64,000 nucleotides of DNA, taken from contig NZ_AP027365.1 in assembly GCF_030295995.1 (NCBI RefSeq), positions 3,194,066 to 3,258,065 on the forward strand, written 5' to 3'. The DNA comes from Thalassotalea hakodatensis (GTDB lineage Bacteria; Pseudomonadota; Gammaproteobacteria; Enterobacterales; Alteromonadaceae). The notes under the pieces are model-generated. The model searched no databases. It saw only the letters and a program-made list of their open reading frames with translations, and was not told the DNA's origin. The position numbers and the translations under genes were made by a program. Position 1 is the first letter of the stretch; each line of letters starts with the position of its first letter. This document shows, one piece after another, positions 44,808-55,333 of this stretch.

Positions 44808-45530
44808 TTAAGTTCGCTCGAACTGTAAATCCCATACGCCATGACCTAAACGATGTCCTCGTTGTTCAAACTTTGTTAACGGACGATTGTCAGGACGGGG
44901 GATATAATCATCTGTTGCAGATAAATTCTTATAACCAGGTGACGATTGCATATCTTCTAACATACATTCTGCATAGTTTTCCCAATCAGTTGCCATATGA
45001 AAAACGCCACCAATTTTAAGTTTCTGGCGAATTGTTTCAACAAACTCAGGAGAGACAATACGTCTTTTATGATGCTTTTTCTTATGCCAAGGATCAGGGA
45101 AAAATAGCTGAACCGTTGACAGCGATTCATCAGGAATACAGTCGGCTAGAATTTCAATTGCATCATGTTGGTACACTCTTAAGTTTGTTACCTCTTGCTC
45201 TTTCGCAAGCGCAATACATGCACCAACCCCCGGACGATGAACTTCTACACCAATGAAGTTTAACGACGGCGCATTTTTTGCCATTTCAACTAATGAAGTG
45301 CCCATGCCAAAGCCAATTTCTAAAACAACAGGATTGTTATTACCAAACACAGTTTCAAAAGATAATAAACCGTCTTCATAATTTAAGCCCATCTCTTGCC
45401 AGTACAATTCTAGCGCCGCTGCTTGGCCTTTTGTTAAACGCCCTTCACGCTTTACAAAACTACGTACTTTGCGAATATATTTACCTTCTTGTTCGGCTTG
45501 TTCAACAGTCTTATGGGTTCTTTCTGTCAT
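44808..45530 (-). CDS. trmB: tRNA (guanine-N7)-methyltransferase
   Basis: A 240-aa S-adenosylmethionine enzyme that methylates G46 of tRNA. The SAM-binding motif is [16 protein letters not shown], followed by [13 protein letters not shown], and the family hallmark is [19 protein letters not shown]. The C-terminal [22 protein letters not shown] is also standard. In E. coli it adjoins mutY and yggL; here a chemoreceptor and a porin gene have come between. Confidence 0.96.
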   Translation of the reverse strand: MTERTHKTVEQAEQEGKYIRKVRSFVKREGRLTKGQAAALELYWQEMGLNYEDGLLSFETVFGNNNPVVLEIGFGMGTSLVEMAKNAPSLNFIGVEVHRPGVGACIALAKEQEVTNLRVYQHDAIEILADCIPDESLSTVQLFFPDPWHKKKHHKRRIVSPEFVETIRQKLKIGGVFHMATDWENYAECMLEDMQSSPGYKNLSATDDYIPRPDNRPLTKFEQRGHRLGHGVWDLQFERT

Positions 45531-45688
45531 AACGAATTTTCTTTGGTCACGCTAAAATTAAGGGCGCATATTATCTACGTTTATCCATTTAAACACAAAT
45601 AGCTTTATTTTATTTTACCACTGAAGGTGAAATTTTCTTTTTTTCGGCAATACTTAAAGAATAACAATAACTTCTTAGAGTTTTTACA

Positions 45689-47638
45689 ATGAACACCTCT
45701 CATTGGCTACGTAACGTATCTATTAGACGATTGCTTATTGCTGTGATAACCCTATCATTGATCACCTTGTCACTACTGAGCATTTCATTAAACAATTATA
45801 TTTTTAGTCACCTTTTTCAAGAAAATATTGAACAGGATTTATTACCCAATCAACTTGCAAAAGTTAAATACAGAATTAGAGAGCAATTAAGTACACCTTT
45901 AACGCTATCGAAATCAATCAGTCAAAACCGGTTTATGCTCGATTGGGCCCTTAATGGCGAATCAGAAGAACAACAACAAAACGTTATTGATTATTTATCA
46001 CATTTACAAAAAGAAAATAACGCATTAACTGTTTTTTGGGTGTCTAACATCAGTCAAAATTATTACACTCATCAAGGTATTTCTCGACAAGTAAGCCGCC
46101 AAGATGACCCATGGTTTTATCAATTCTTACAAAGTGATGCACCTTTTGAAGTTTCATTTGATGTGGAAAAAGGCACAACAAAACTAACCGCATTTATAAA
46201 TTACCGTGTTAACTACCAAGGGAAAAACATTGCCATTGCTGGTTTAGGTTACGGTGTTGATGAAATAAGTGCTGCCATTTTATCCAATAAAATTGGTAAA
46301 AGTGGTTATGTTTTCGTCACCGATAATCAAGGTAATGTCATTATTCATCCAAAATTATCATCGTTGTCACAACGTAATCTAAGTCGTTTTGATGGCTTTA
46401 ATAACAAAGCAAGTAAGTTACTAAACAACAATGACAATTATGTTTTTGATACCGTTGAGCATCAAGGTGAAGAATATTACGTTGCAAGTGTTGGACTATC
46501 AGAGCTCAATTGGAAAATTGTTGCTATGCTGCCGCGGTCTGAGCCATTATCAAAAGTACACTCAGCATTAACAAAAACGGCCCTGCTAAATCTTATTATT
46601 GTCGCTGTTTTTATCTTTCTCATGGTACTACTTGCTAAAAGGCTCACCAAGCCGATCGTTGAAATTAGTCAGCGACTTCTAGAAATGGCAGGAAAAGGCG
46701 GTGACTTAACACAAAAACTTGATGATGAACGTGGTGATGAGCTTGGCCAACTCGCAAAAGGGTTTAACGCAATATTAAGCAAAGTGCGTGAAATCATGAT
46801 AGAAATTAAACACACCGAACGTATTATGACCTCTTCATTTAATCAATTAAATGAAATGGCAAACAATGTTAACCAATTAGTCATTAATCAACAATCTGAA
46901 TCAGACTCAGTTGCTACCGCAACCAATGAAATGAGCCATAGTATTCAGGAAGTCAGTGAACTTGCGACCAACACGGCAACCAAAACCGAAGGCTCTGAGC
47001 AACAAATAAATTTTTCTAACCATCAAATTGAAGATACCAGCCAAGTGATGCTCAAGTTACAAAAAAGTAATCTGAGTACCCAAGAAAAAATCACCCAATT
47101 AGCCGATCAAACACAAATGATAAGCTCTGTGGTTGATACCATTAGTAGTATATCTGAACAGACAAACTTACTTGCGTTAAATGCAGCTATTGAAGCTGCA
47201 CGCGCAGGTGAACAAGGTCGAGGTTTTGCCGTTGTTGCCGATGAAGTACGAACACTTGCGGGTAGAACGCAAAGCTCAACACAAGAAATAAACGATGTTA
47301 TCCAGCGATTACAACATCAAGCTAATGAAACTGTAACGGCTATGAAAGCTAATACTTCGTTAGTTAGTGAAGGTTTAGAGAAAACCAACGAGGCCAAAAA
47401 AGTACTCGGCGAGGTTGTAATTGATATCAATGAAATAACGGCAATGAACACGCAAGTTGCTACCGCAACGCAAGAACAATCAAGCGTTATTAATGAACTT
47501 AATGAAAATGTTACTAGAATCGCCGATATGGCAACAGAAATCTCAAGCTTATCCAATACAACAGCAGATATCATTAATGAATTAGATCATCAAAAGCGTC
47601 AGCTTGAGCAATTAGTTGCTCAATTTAAAACCGAATAG
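45689..47638 (+). CDS. Methyl-accepting chemotaxis protein with dCache sensor
   Basis: A 649-aa receptor. It has a membrane helix near 12-32 and a periplasmic double-Cache-like sensor (about 40-290, [16 protein letters not shown]). A second helix lies near 297-317, then HAMP ([21 protein letters not shown]). The signalling tip is [35 protein letters not shown]. The ligand is likely a small organic molecule but unknown. It is followed 9 bases later by an outer-membrane porin gene, perhaps a channel for the same compound. Confidence 0.94.
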   Translation: MNTSHWLRNVSIRRLLIAVITLSLITLSLLSISLNNYIFSHLFQENIEQDLLPNQLAKVKYRIREQLSTPLTLSKSISQNRFMLDWALNGESEEQQQNVIDYLSHLQKENNALTVFWVSNISQNYYTHQGISRQVSRQDDPWFYQFLQSDAPFEVSFDVEKGTTKLTAFINYRVNYQGKNIAIAGLGYGVDEISAAILSNKIGKSGYVFVTDNQGNVIIHPKLSSLSQRNLSRFDGFNNKASKLLNNNDNYVFDTVEHQGEEYYVASVGLSELNWKIVAMLPRSEPLSKVHSALTKTALLNLIIVAVFIFLMVLLAKRLTKPIVEISQRLLEMAGKGGDLTQKLDDERGDELGQLAKGFNAILSKVREIMIEIKHTERIMTSSFNQLNEMANNVNQLVINQQSESDSVATATNEMSHSIQEVSELATNTATKTEGSEQQINFSNHQIEDTSQVMLKLQKSNLSTQEKITQLADQTQMISSVVDTISSISEQTNLLALNAAIEAARAGEQGRGFAVVADEVRTLAGRTQSSTQEINDVIQRLQHQANETVTAMKANTSLVSEGLEKTNEAKKVLGEVVIDINEITAMNTQVATATQEQSSVINELNENVTRIADMATEISSLSNTTADIINELDHQKRQLEQLVAQFKTE

Positions 47639-47647
47639 GAATGAAGT

Positions 47648-48355
47648 ATGAAGCAACTCTTTACATTTACCCATAACTTAATCAAATCAACTGTTCTTTT
47701 TGCTGTATTAACTTCCGCGCAATCCAGTGCGGATACTCTATGGTCAGATTACAGCGTAACCTTACTTAAGGGTAATAATTATGAAGTTGGCGATAACGAC
47801 CGTACCGTGTTTACGTTTGAGCATGCTGCTGGTTACAGTTGGGGCGATAGTTTTCTATTTGTCGATAGATTACATTCAAATAATGGCGACCGTGAAACCT
47901 ATATAGAAATATCACCACGGTTTCAAATATCTTCCTACCACAACACGCTCTTTGAAAATATCTATATAGCAACTACTGCCGAAGTTGGAGATGGTTTCAC
48001 TAATTATCTAGTTGGCGTTGGCACCAACCTTAAGGTACCTAATTTTTTATTTTTTAAAACTAACATTTACCATAAAAATAACGATTTAGGTGATAATGCG
48101 GTACAAACAACCCTGAGCTGGGCCGTACCAATTGGCCCTTTGATGTACGATGGTTTTTTAGATTATGTTACCGCTACCGATGACGCCAATGCACAAATGA
48201 ATTTTACCTCACAGCTAAAGTATGACTTAGCGCCAGCACTAAACATTAAATCTAAACTCTACGTAGGCATTGAATATGTACACTGGGATAATAAGTTTGG
48301 CATTAAAGGTGTTGACGAGCGAAATGTTAATTTACTTGTAAAATATCACTTCTAA
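47648..48355 (+). CDS. Tsx/OmpK-like outer-membrane channel
   Basis: A 235-aa protein with a signal peptide (to about 28, SSADT) and an alternating beta pattern ending in HF. It carries family segments such as DTLWSDYSVTLLKGNNYEVGDNDRTVFTFEHA and YVGIEYVHWDNKFGI, as in nucleoside-channel Tsx and OmpK. The substrate is probably nucleosides or other small solutes. It is probably co-transcribed with the chemoreceptor. Confidence 0.85.
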   Translation: MKQLFTFTHNLIKSTVLFAVLTSAQSSADTLWSDYSVTLLKGNNYEVGDNDRTVFTFEHAAGYSWGDSFLFVDRLHSNNGDRETYIEISPRFQISSYHNTLFENIYIATTAEVGDGFTNYLVGVGTNLKVPNFLFFKTNIYHKNNDLGDNAVQTTLSWAVPIGPLMYDGFLDYVTATDDANAQMNFTSQLKYDLAPALNIKSKLYVGIEYVHWDNKFGIKGVDERNVNLLVKYHF

Positions 48356-48382
48356 CACTCACTCATCAATTTGGTGGGTGTT
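48354..48382. terminator. Terminator between convergent porin and yggL genes
   Basis: Stem AACACTCAC / GTGGGTGTT with one wobble pair and an 11-base loop, starting at the stop codon of the porin gene. Confidence 0.55.
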
Positions 48383-48387
48383 GCGTA

Positions 48388-48726
48388 CTATTCAGCCCAC
48401 CAAACATCGTATAACTCACTTACAGAAACGGAAACCGCGCCATTTTCTTTAAGCCATTTTTCAACGGCTTCTCTATCGGCGTCTGTACAGCTACCAAGCT
48501 TTTCTGTACACACTAAACCGTGCCAAATGGTATCACCTTCACCACCAAAACCTAGGTTATTTGGCTGAATTACTTCTACGAAGAATTTATCAAGAAAGTT
48601 ATCAACGCCTTCTGAATCAGTGTCTTCAGGTAATTTCCACGCCACATCAAAACCAAACTCTTTGAATTCGTCAACGCGAAGTTTTTTTCTCAACCTTCTT
48701 GAGCGGTTTTTTGCTTGAAATTTCAT
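48388..48726 (-). CDS. yggL: YggL family 50S ribosome-associated protein
   Basis: A 112-aa protein of the DUF469/YggL family. It has the basic N-terminus MKFQAKNRSRRLRKKLRVDEF, then FGFDVAWKLPED and NNLGFGGEGDTIWHGLV. It is linked to the 50S subunit in E. coli. The start at 48726 has AAGGAA upstream, so the 10 extra codons of the longer frame are not used. It is divergent from mutY. Confidence 0.92.
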   Translation of the reverse strand: MKFQAKNRSRRLRKKLRVDEFKEFGFDVAWKLPEDTDSEGVDNFLDKFFVEVIQPNNLGFGGEGDTIWHGLVCTEKLGSCTDADREAVEKWLKENGAVSVSVSELYDVWWAE

Positions 48727-48865
48727 AATATTCCTTAATACGTATTTTGCCGCCAAATATAGTGGCTGAGTAGTAAAATGTCTACCGAAGTTGATAAATA
48801 GTCATTCGAGCATCATGCATAAAATTGCTGGCATTAACAGTAAATTTCGCTACACTGACGCTCCT

Positions 48866-49960
48866 ATGACACAAAGCATTAGTATTTCATCAAAATCAGC
48901 AACAGGTTTCAGTGAAGCCGTTGTTAACTGGTATCATCAGCAAGGTAGAAAACATTTGCCTTGGCAGCAGAACAAAACGCCGTATAGGGTTTGGATTTCT
49001 GAGATCATGCTACAACAAACGCAAGTTGCAACTGTTATTCCCTATTATCAGCGTTTTATGGAAAGTTTTCCTAATATCACTGCCTTAGCGAATGCAGAGC
49101 AAGATCTCGTTCTACATCATTGGACTGGCTTAGGTTATTATGCTCGCGCAAGAAACCTGCATAAAGCAGCGCAAATCATGCGAGATGAATACCACGGTGA
49201 ATTTCCACAAATTATCGAACAAGTAGTAGCACTGCCAGGCATTGGTCGCTCCACGGCTGGAGCAATATTAAGTTTAGCATTAAAGCAGCACCACCCGATA
49301 CTTGATGGAAACGTTAAACGTGTGCTATCACGTCATTACATGGTTGAAGGTTACAATGGCCAAAGTAAATACGAAAAAACACTATGGCCGATTGCCGAAA
49401 CGTTAACGCCAGCAAAACAGGTTGATGCTTTTAACCAAGCAATGATGGACTTGGGCGCAACCCTTTGCACCCGCTCTAAACCAGATTGTACCAACTGCCC
49501 AATCACAACGACTTGTTTAGCCAACGCTAGTAACGAACAACAGCATTTCCCACAAAAAAAACCTAAAAAGAAAGTACCTGAAAAATCTGTCATTATGCTA
49601 ATTTTAAAGCAAGGTGATAACGTACTGATGATAAAACGCCCTCCCAGCGGAATTTGGGGCGGTTTATATGGTTTTCCAGAAACAACAACGATAGAAAATA
49701 TTGATAACGACTTAGTAAACTTAGGCATAAAAGATGTTGAACAACGCACACTTACTGCTTTTCGTCATACGTTTAGTCATTTTCATTTAGATATCACGCC
49801 AATTTTAATCGAGTGCCACCCTGAACAGCGTGAATTACGTATTTCGGAAAGGGAATCTCATTTATGGTACAACATAGCAAGTCGTGACACCGTAGGTTTA
49901 GCTGCTGCTAGTTGTAAAATACTTGATGAAGTTCGTGAACTATACCATGCTTTAACCTAA
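48866..49960 (+). CDS. mutY: A/G-specific adenine DNA glycosylase
   Basis: A 364-aa base-excision enzyme removing adenine opposite 8-oxoguanine. It shows the conserved [24 protein letters not shown] and the helix-hairpin-helix [13 protein letters not shown] with catalytic Asp in [12 protein letters not shown]. The [4Fe-4S] loop C-x6-C-x2-C-x5-C is intact ([17 protein letters not shown]), and a C-terminal NUDIX-like domain follows. The start is uncertain: in-frame ATGs at 48791 and 48815 also exist, none with a strong ribosome site. I chose 48866 to match usual length. In relatives it is followed directly by yggX, here displaced to 59015. Confidence 0.94.
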   Translation: MTQSISISSKSATGFSEAVVNWYHQQGRKHLPWQQNKTPYRVWISEIMLQQTQVATVIPYYQRFMESFPNITALANAEQDLVLHHWTGLGYYARARNLHKAAQIMRDEYHGEFPQIIEQVVALPGIGRSTAGAILSLALKQHHPILDGNVKRVLSRHYMVEGYNGQSKYEKTLWPIAETLTPAKQVDAFNQAMMDLGATLCTRSKPDCTNCPITTTCLANASNEQQHFPQKKPKKKVPEKSVIMLILKQGDNVLMIKRPPSGIWGGLYGFPETTTIENIDNDLVNLGIKDVEQRTLTAFRHTFSHFHLDITPILIECHPEQRELRISERESHLWYNIASRDTVGLAAASCKILDEVRELYHALT

Positions 49961-50048
49961 GCTAATTTTTACTAACGCTTTGTTTACAGCACGTTAAATA
50001 GCGATTAAATTAATCTTTCAGCTCGGAGTGTATACAGGCACTACTAAC

Positions 50049-50453
50049 ATGTTAAAAATAAAAGCGATTGATCACATTGTTCTACGTACTAACAAACTTG
50101 ATGAAATGTTAAATTTTTATTGTCAGGTACTTGGATGTCATATAGAACGCGAAACCGAAGATAGCTTAGGATTAACGCAGTTACGTGCAGGCAATGCATT
50201 AATTGATATCGTTACTATTGATAGTGAGTTGGGACAAATGGGTGGAGCAGCTCCATCTGATAGCGGCATTAACGTTGACCATTTTTGCTTACAACTTGAA
50301 TTGATCAGCGAACAAGATATAGCACAACACCTTAAAAATCATCATATACCTTTTAATGGCTTTGAACGCCGTTACGGCGCACAGGGTTATGGCCAATCTG
50401 TATATATTAAAGATCCACAAGGTAATACGGTTGAGCTTCGCTCTACTCAATAA
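50049..50453 (+). CDS. VOC-fold (glyoxalase/bleomycin resistance-like) protein
   Basis: A 134-aa single vicinal-oxygen-chelate domain with beginning IDHIVLRTNKLDEMLNFYCQVLGC. It has metal-binding candidates His (IDHIV), His in VDHFC and Glu in NTVELRS near the C-terminus. It may be a metal-dependent isomerase, dioxygenase or binding protein. The substrate is unknown. The ATG at 50049 is preferred; a GTG at 50028 is possible. Confidence 0.85.
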   Translation: MLKIKAIDHIVLRTNKLDEMLNFYCQVLGCHIERETEDSLGLTQLRAGNALIDIVTIDSELGQMGGAAPSDSGINVDHFCLQLELISEQDIAQHLKNHHIPFNGFERRYGAQGYGQSVYIKDPQGNTVELRSTQ

Positions 50454-50553
50454 CAATTTTGAATAACAATGACTTATTATCCTTAAAGTTTTTCTGTTTA
50501 CAATTTCAAATCCACTGTTAAATGAACAAGATTATTGGTGACTCACATTTACT

Positions 50554-51849
50554 TTACCTTGGAATAACCACTGATACCGCAAGGCCTCCACCAATACGGT
50601 TATGCAAAGAAATTTTACCATCGTGTGCTTCTACAATTTCTCGGCAAAGCGCTAGCCCTAAACCAGTTCCAGACTGTTTAGTAGAATAAAAGGGGATCAA
50701 AGCATTGGTTAATACTTGTTCTGACATACCTGCGCCACGATCTTTAACTTCAAATATTGCTTGTTGACTTGTCACCGTTATTTCTAAAGATACTTGCGAC
50801 AGCGCAGAGCCTGACTCTTGTGCGTTTTTAATCAAGTTGATCATCACTTGTTCTAACTGGCTTGGATCAAACATGATTTCAACATTGGCAATTTTTTCTG
50901 GCACATTAAACTCCAGCTGTGTGCGAAGCTGTGCAACAAAGGCATTAATATTGATGGCTTCAAGCCGAGGCGTAGGAAGTTTTGCAAACTTTGCATAGCC
51001 ACTAATGAAGCTATTTAAGTGATCAATGCGTTCTTTAATCGTTTCAAAAATTAGGGGTAACTTATTATCTTGATATTTCTTCGCAATCAATTGGCCTGAG
51101 TGCGTAACAGAAGAAATAGGCGCTAATGAATTATTAAGTTCATGGCTGATCACTCTGATCACTTTTTTCCATACTGCAACTTCCTGTCGATTTAATTCGC
51201 GTGTCATTTGTTTTAATAAAAATAACTGATGCTTTTTATTGTTTAGCAAAAAGTCGCCTCGCGATAAATGCCAGGTTTCGCTATTGTCTTGTTCTTCAAT
51301 GACAAATAAACCATCTTGATGTTCAGTTATCGCTTGGCATAACGTTTCAGGCCAGTGTTTCATTAACTGTGTTAATTGTTCACCCTCCATGCGCTTACCT
51401 TGATTCAAAAAATGACGCGTCTCACTGTTTGAATAAACAAAATAATCATCATCATCAACCAAAAACATCATAATAGGAGAGCTTTCTATTACTTTATCTA
51501 ACAACAACTCTCGTTGATAAATACTTTGCTTTTCTGCACGCAATTTATCTGCAACATCATTATACAAGTAACATAATTGGCTTAGTTCATCACTACCTGT
51601 AATAGCTAAACTATTCGAAAATTCATTATCTTTAAAATTCAACAACCCTGCTTCTAATGCCACAAGTTTGTTTTCAATAAAGGTGAAAAAATATTGCACG
51701 ATAGCGATAACAAAAACACTACTAAACGCTAAAATTAATAACAGTAATAGCCAATCATGCGTTGATAAAAATAAGAATAAAAGACTATTAGATAGCCAAG
51801 TAGCGCCTAACGCCGTTATTAATAACCGCCCTTTTAAGGTATTAACCAT
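50554..51849 (-). CDS. NtrY-like membrane histidine kinase
   Basis: A 431-aa kinase with two N-terminal membrane helices (about 10-27 and 33-53), a HAMP-like linker and a PAS region (about 110-200). The H-box is VISHELNNSLAPISS, with ATPase motifs NLIKNAQES, DRGAGM and GTGLGLALCREI. It overlaps the upstream regulator gene by one base (shared at 51849), so kinase and regulator are translated together. They likely control the ABC export operon at 54118-58674. Confidence 0.92.
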   Translation of the reverse strand: MVNTLKGRLLITALGATWLSNSLLFLFLSTHDWLLLLLILAFSSVFVIAIVQYFFTFIENKLVALEAGLLNFKDNEFSNSLAITGSDELSQLCYLYNDVADKLRAEKQSIYQRELLLDKVIESSPIMMFLVDDDDYFVYSNSETRHFLNQGKRMEGEQLTQLMKHWPETLCQAITEHQDGLFVIEEQDNSETWHLSRGDFLLNNKKHQLFLLKQMTRELNRQEVAVWKKVIRVISHELNNSLAPISSVTHSGQLIAKKYQDNKLPLIFETIKERIDHLNSFISGYAKFAKLPTPRLEAININAFVAQLRTQLEFNVPEKIANVEIMFDPSQLEQVMINLIKNAQESGSALSQVSLEITVTSQQAIFEVKDRGAGMSEQVLTNALIPFYSTKQSGTGLGLALCREIVEAHDGKISLHNRIGGGLAVSVVIPR

Positions 51850-53183
51850 TACTTATTAATCCCAAACTTTTCCATTCGACGGTAAAAAGCCTGTCGACTT
51901 AATCCTAGCGACTTAGCCGCGCGACTGATAACACCCTGGTTATCCATAATCGCTTGTTCAACCATGTGTTGAGTGATGACATCTTCTGTTTGATGTGATG
52001 ATTGCATGACATCGTTATTTAGACCAAAATCTTCTGGCTGCCACTCTGATGATTTAGACAACAACATGGCTCGCTGACAGGCATTTTCAAGCTCACGTAC
52101 ATTTCCAGGCCAAGGGTGTGCTTCAAGTACATGCGCGGTTATTTTAGGCATCGCTTTACTATTCTGGGTAAAGTGCTCCACTAAAGGAAGAATATCGTCA
52201 GTACGTTGATTTAATACTGGTAGTTCAAGACCAATGACATTGAGGCGATAAAATAAATCTTCACGAAAAGTACCTTGTTTAATGTCGTGAGCAAGATTTG
52301 CATTTGTTGCACTCACAACCCTGACATCAACTTTTATCGTTTCATGGCTACCTAAACGTTCAAACTCGCCAGTTTGTAATACACGCAATAACTTAATTTG
52401 CCCTGAAAGCGATAAATTACCTATTTCATCTAAAAAGAGTGTGCCGCCATCGGCAGCTTCGAAGCGCCCTATACGACGCTTGTTGGCGCCCGTATAGGCA
52501 CCAGCTTCGGCACCAAATAATTCAGCTTCCATCAAATCAATTGGCAACGCACCAACATTAACTTTAATAAAAGGCTTTGCCGCGCGAAAGGAGTTTGCAT
52601 GAATGATATCAGCAATTTTTTCTTTGCCTGCACCGTTTGGACCAGTAATTAAGACACTAACGTCTGATTTAGCAACCTGAACACTCATATCCACTAAACG
52701 TTGCATATTGGTACTTTTAAAAATTAAGCCACATAAATTAGCCTCACTTAAATGCGTTTCGCGCTCTCTATTTTGATTGATCAGCGTTTGAGACGTCTGT
52801 CTCACTTCATATAACTCTATTAAATTATTGATGGTGATGAGTAACTTTTCATCATCCCACGGTTTTGCAAGATAGTCTGCTGCCCCATGCTTAACAAGCT
52901 CTATTGCTGTCGTTAAGTCTGTCCATGCGGTAAGCAAAATGATCGGTAAATCAGGCAGCATTTCACGCATTTGATAAAAAGCCTGTTTACCTTCCTCACC
53001 ACTGGTGGTGTCTTGCGTAAAGTTCATATCAAGAATAACCAGTGCAATACGCTGATAGTTAAGTATCGGCATCGCCTCAGCAGGACAACTGGCCGTAACC
53101 ACTTGATAATCATGTAACTCTAATAAAATGCTTAATGCATTACAGACCGATGGATTATCATCGACTACTAATATTTTTTCCAT
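51849..53183 (-). CDS. Sigma-54-dependent NtrC-family response regulator
   Basis: A 444-aa activator. The receiver (1-120) has a phospho-acceptor D52. The AAA+ domain has a variant Walker A (GPNGAGKEK), a sigma-54 loop reading GAYTGA instead of the usual GAFTGA, and GGTLFLDEIG. The Fis-type helix-turn-helix is at the end (AAKSLGLSRQAFYRRMEKFG). It most likely binds the CGGACAC repeats at 58779-58834 and drives the sigma-54 promoter at 58709-58724. The Phe-to-Tyr change in the loop is a natural variant and need not abolish activity. Confidence 0.93.
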   Translation of the reverse strand: MEKILVVDDNPSVCNALSILLELHDYQVVTASCPAEAMPILNYQRIALVILDMNFTQDTTSGEEGKQAFYQMREMLPDLPIILLTAWTDLTTAIELVKHGAADYLAKPWDDEKLLITINNLIELYEVRQTSQTLINQNRERETHLSEANLCGLIFKSTNMQRLVDMSVQVAKSDVSVLITGPNGAGKEKIADIIHANSFRAAKPFIKVNVGALPIDLMEAELFGAEAGAYTGANKRRIGRFEAADGGTLFLDEIGNLSLSGQIKLLRVLQTGEFERLGSHETIKVDVRVVSATNANLAHDIKQGTFREDLFYRLNVIGLELPVLNQRTDDILPLVEHFTQNSKAMPKITAHVLEAHPWPGNVRELENACQRAMLLSKSSEWQPEDFGLNNDVMQSSHQTEDVITQHMVEQAIMDNQGVISRAAKSLGLSRQAFYRRMEKFGINK

Positions 53184-53260
53184 AAATCAGCTTGTTACCT
53201 TAACTTAACTGATATCACCACAAAGGGTATCAGCCTATCAAACTCAATGATTGAAATGAA

Positions 53261-54055
53261 TCAATTTGCTGCAATTATTGATGATATCCATGGTTGATAA
53301 CTTGATACCCTCACTTGATATGACTTATGGCCATATAACCCAGCTTGAAAATCACTCAAAGGGCCGTCCACATAATCCCATGAAAACATACCTACTAACC
53401 ACTCACGACCATCTTTTTTGATAATTACAGGTCCACCGCTATCTCCAGAACCATCAATTCCCTCTAACGGTAACGCTTTTTCAGGTTGGTCAAATGCTAT
53501 CGCTAACCAGTAAGGTGTTACTTCCTCAATTTTATTTTCGAGTTTACGTAGCACTTTATCACGCTTGGTCTCGAAAACTGCACCGCCAATGCCATCTCCT
53601 GTAGCGCCTTTTCCGTAACCAATAACGCGCTTACCTAATTCATCTGACTTAGTATAAATAGATAACGGACTGACACTATCAACTGATGTTGATAGCTTTA
53701 CCAAGGCAATATCACGATTAGCAAACTGAAAATCCATTGTGGCTTTCGTACCTTTATCCAAGGTGGACGACTCAAGCTTTCGATAATCTTTATGGATGAA
53801 AACTGATTCAATTACATACTCTTTGCCCGCAATATCAATCGTTTTACCTTGATAATCATAGAAAATCACATGTGCTACCGTTAAAACCCAGTTTGGGGCA
53901 ATTAAAACCCCTTGACCTTCATGTGGCATATTGACCAAATATTGTGGTGGTTTCTTAACAACATAATCATCTGCACTTTTGTCATGCCTAATAACTACCG
54001 CGAAACTTGTAGAACAAAAAACAAGTAAGATAAACAGACACCATATTTTTTTCAT
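53261..54055 (-). CDS. Secreted trypsin-like (S1) serine protease
   Basis: A 264-aa protein with a signal peptide (to about 19). The catalytic triad is His62 (LTVAHV), Asp115 (NRDIALVKL) and Ser206 (GSGDSGGPV). It acts in the periplasm or outside. A terminator (54075-54100) separates it from the ABC operon, and 77 bp separate it from the regulator gene downstream. It may be an insertion into an otherwise standard adaptor-ABC-regulator-kinase cassette. Confidence 0.92.
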   Translation of the reverse strand: MKKIWCLFILLVFCSTSFAVVIRHDKSADDYVVKKPPQYLVNMPHEGQGVLIAPNWVLTVAHVIFYDYQGKTIDIAGKEYVIESVFIHKDYRKLESSTLDKGTKATMDFQFANRDIALVKLSTSVDSVSPLSIYTKSDELGKRVIGYGKGATGDGIGGAVFETKRDKVLRKLENKIEEVTPYWLAIAFDQPEKALPLEGIDGSGDSGGPVIIKKDGREWLVGMFSWDYVDGPLSDFQAGLYGHKSYQVRVSSYQPWISSIIAAN

Positions 54056-54074
54056 TACACTTTCCTTATAATAA

Positions 54075-54100
54075 AAGCATTAGCAATTATGCTAATGCTT
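54075..54100 (-). terminator. Terminator of the ABC export operon
   Basis: A perfect 11-bp stem AAGCATTAGCA / TGCTAATGCTT with a 4-base loop, followed on the minus strand by TTATTATAAGG. It lies 18 bp after the last permease gene. Confidence 0.85.
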
Positions 54101-54117
54101 CCTTTTAAACAACATCA

Positions 54118-55323
54118 CTAGACTGATCGGGTGGCGATAGCTGGTGAAATTTTTGAGGCCTTTAAGGCAGGTATAAATACCGCAATTTCAATGACCACAA
54201 TAATCCCTACTAACGTTGCACCAATATAATTAAAAGATAATGCTTCAGAAGAAAAGTAGGTCATCAAGTAGTTATTGAGCACTAGCGCCAAAATAATACC
54301 TAAGACAATCCCTAAGCCAGCAATCAATGCACTTTCCGTCATAAAGTAACCTTGAATATCTGCACGACTTGCCCCTAGCGCCCGGCGTGTACCTATTTGT
54401 TTTTGACGACGATTTACATTAAAAATGGTCATGCCGGCAATACCAAGCGCCGTGATAAAAATAAGTACTGCAATGATAACCATCAACATATTCGTCATCA
54501 GCTTATCACGTTGATAACTAGTCGCTTTCATGTCGGCGATTGTAGAGGCTGGATTAATCACGCGACGATTTTCTAGCTTTAATAGAATATCTTGCACATT
54601 TTTAATCATAGTATCAGCTTCACCAGGTTCGACACGAATAGCAAAACGGATAAATTGCTCATCATAAATTGCAGGCAATAACACTGTTTTTTCTACTAAC
54701 GGTGAATGTACCCATGGCCCCTGCATTTTATCCATAATACCAATAATTTGAAAAGGTAAGTCGATACTGTAAATATATTTTCCTAGCGCATCACCGTCTG
54801 GAAACAATTCATCTGCTAATGCTTGTGTGATAATGGCAACTTTAGGTGCATTAGCACCGCTATCGCGAATGACCATTTCATCAGGTCGGAAGCTTCTGCC
54901 TTTAGTGATTTGTTGATCAAACAATTGAGTAATATTGGAATTACCAGCAAAAACACCAGCACCAGACGTTAACGCACCTTCCATTTCAGGCTGATTTCTA
55001 AAACCCCAAGAATCGCCACTGCCAGAAAGTGGTAGTTGATTTATGCCAGTAGCCTCAATAACGTAAGGCAATTCCATGATTTTTTGCTGATCTACTTGTA
55101 ATTGTTTGGTGATATCTACATTTTCATCATAGAAATACATTGATAATCCAACAATTTCAGCTTCAGGAATACCACTATTTCGCTGCATATCATCAATACG
55201 CTCTTTAATAATGAAAGCCGCATTGCTGACGATTGCTAACGTTAGGGCAATTTGCATAATAATCAAAACAACACTGCTTTTGTTTCGCATCATGGCATTA
55301 AAAATGGGAGAAATATGTAACAT
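54118..55323 (-). CDS. MacB/FtsX-type ABC transporter permease (second)
   Basis: A 401-aa inner-membrane protein. It has one N-terminal helix, a large periplasmic MacB-PCD domain (about 45-265) and three C-terminal helices with the FtsX block (QIGTRRALGASRADIQGYFMTESALIAGLG). It pairs with the preceding permease and ATPase to form a mechanotransmission-type exporter. Substrate unknown. The gene is 10 bp downstream of the first permease. Confidence 0.92.
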   Translation of the reverse strand: MLHISPIFNAMMRNKSSVVLIIMQIALTLAIVSNAAFIIKERIDDMQRNSGIPEAEIVGLSMYFYDENVDITKQLQVDQQKIMELPYVIEATGINQLPLSGSGDSWGFRNQPEMEGALTSGAGVFAGNSNITQLFDQQITKGRSFRPDEMVIRDSGANAPKVAIITQALADELFPDGDALGKYIYSIDLPFQIIGIMDKMQGPWVHSPLVEKTVLLPAIYDEQFIRFAIRVEPGEADTMIKNVQDILLKLENRRVINPASTIADMKATSYQRDKLMTNMLMVIIAVLIFITALGIAGMTIFNVNRRQKQIGTRRALGASRADIQGYFMTESALIAGLGIVLGIILALVLNNYLMTYFSSEALSFNYIGATLVGIIVVIEIAVFIPALKASKISPAIATRSV

Positions 55324-55333
55324 AATGCAGCTC

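Noticed and set aside
50029-50036. TGTATACA octamer before the VOC gene
   Set aside because: Same chance argument; no functional link to hydroxyproline genes.
51849-53183. GAYTGA instead of GAFTGA as a sign of a dead sigma-54 activator
   Set aside because: Tyr at this position occurs naturally in functional activators, and a good sigma-54 promoter is present nearby.
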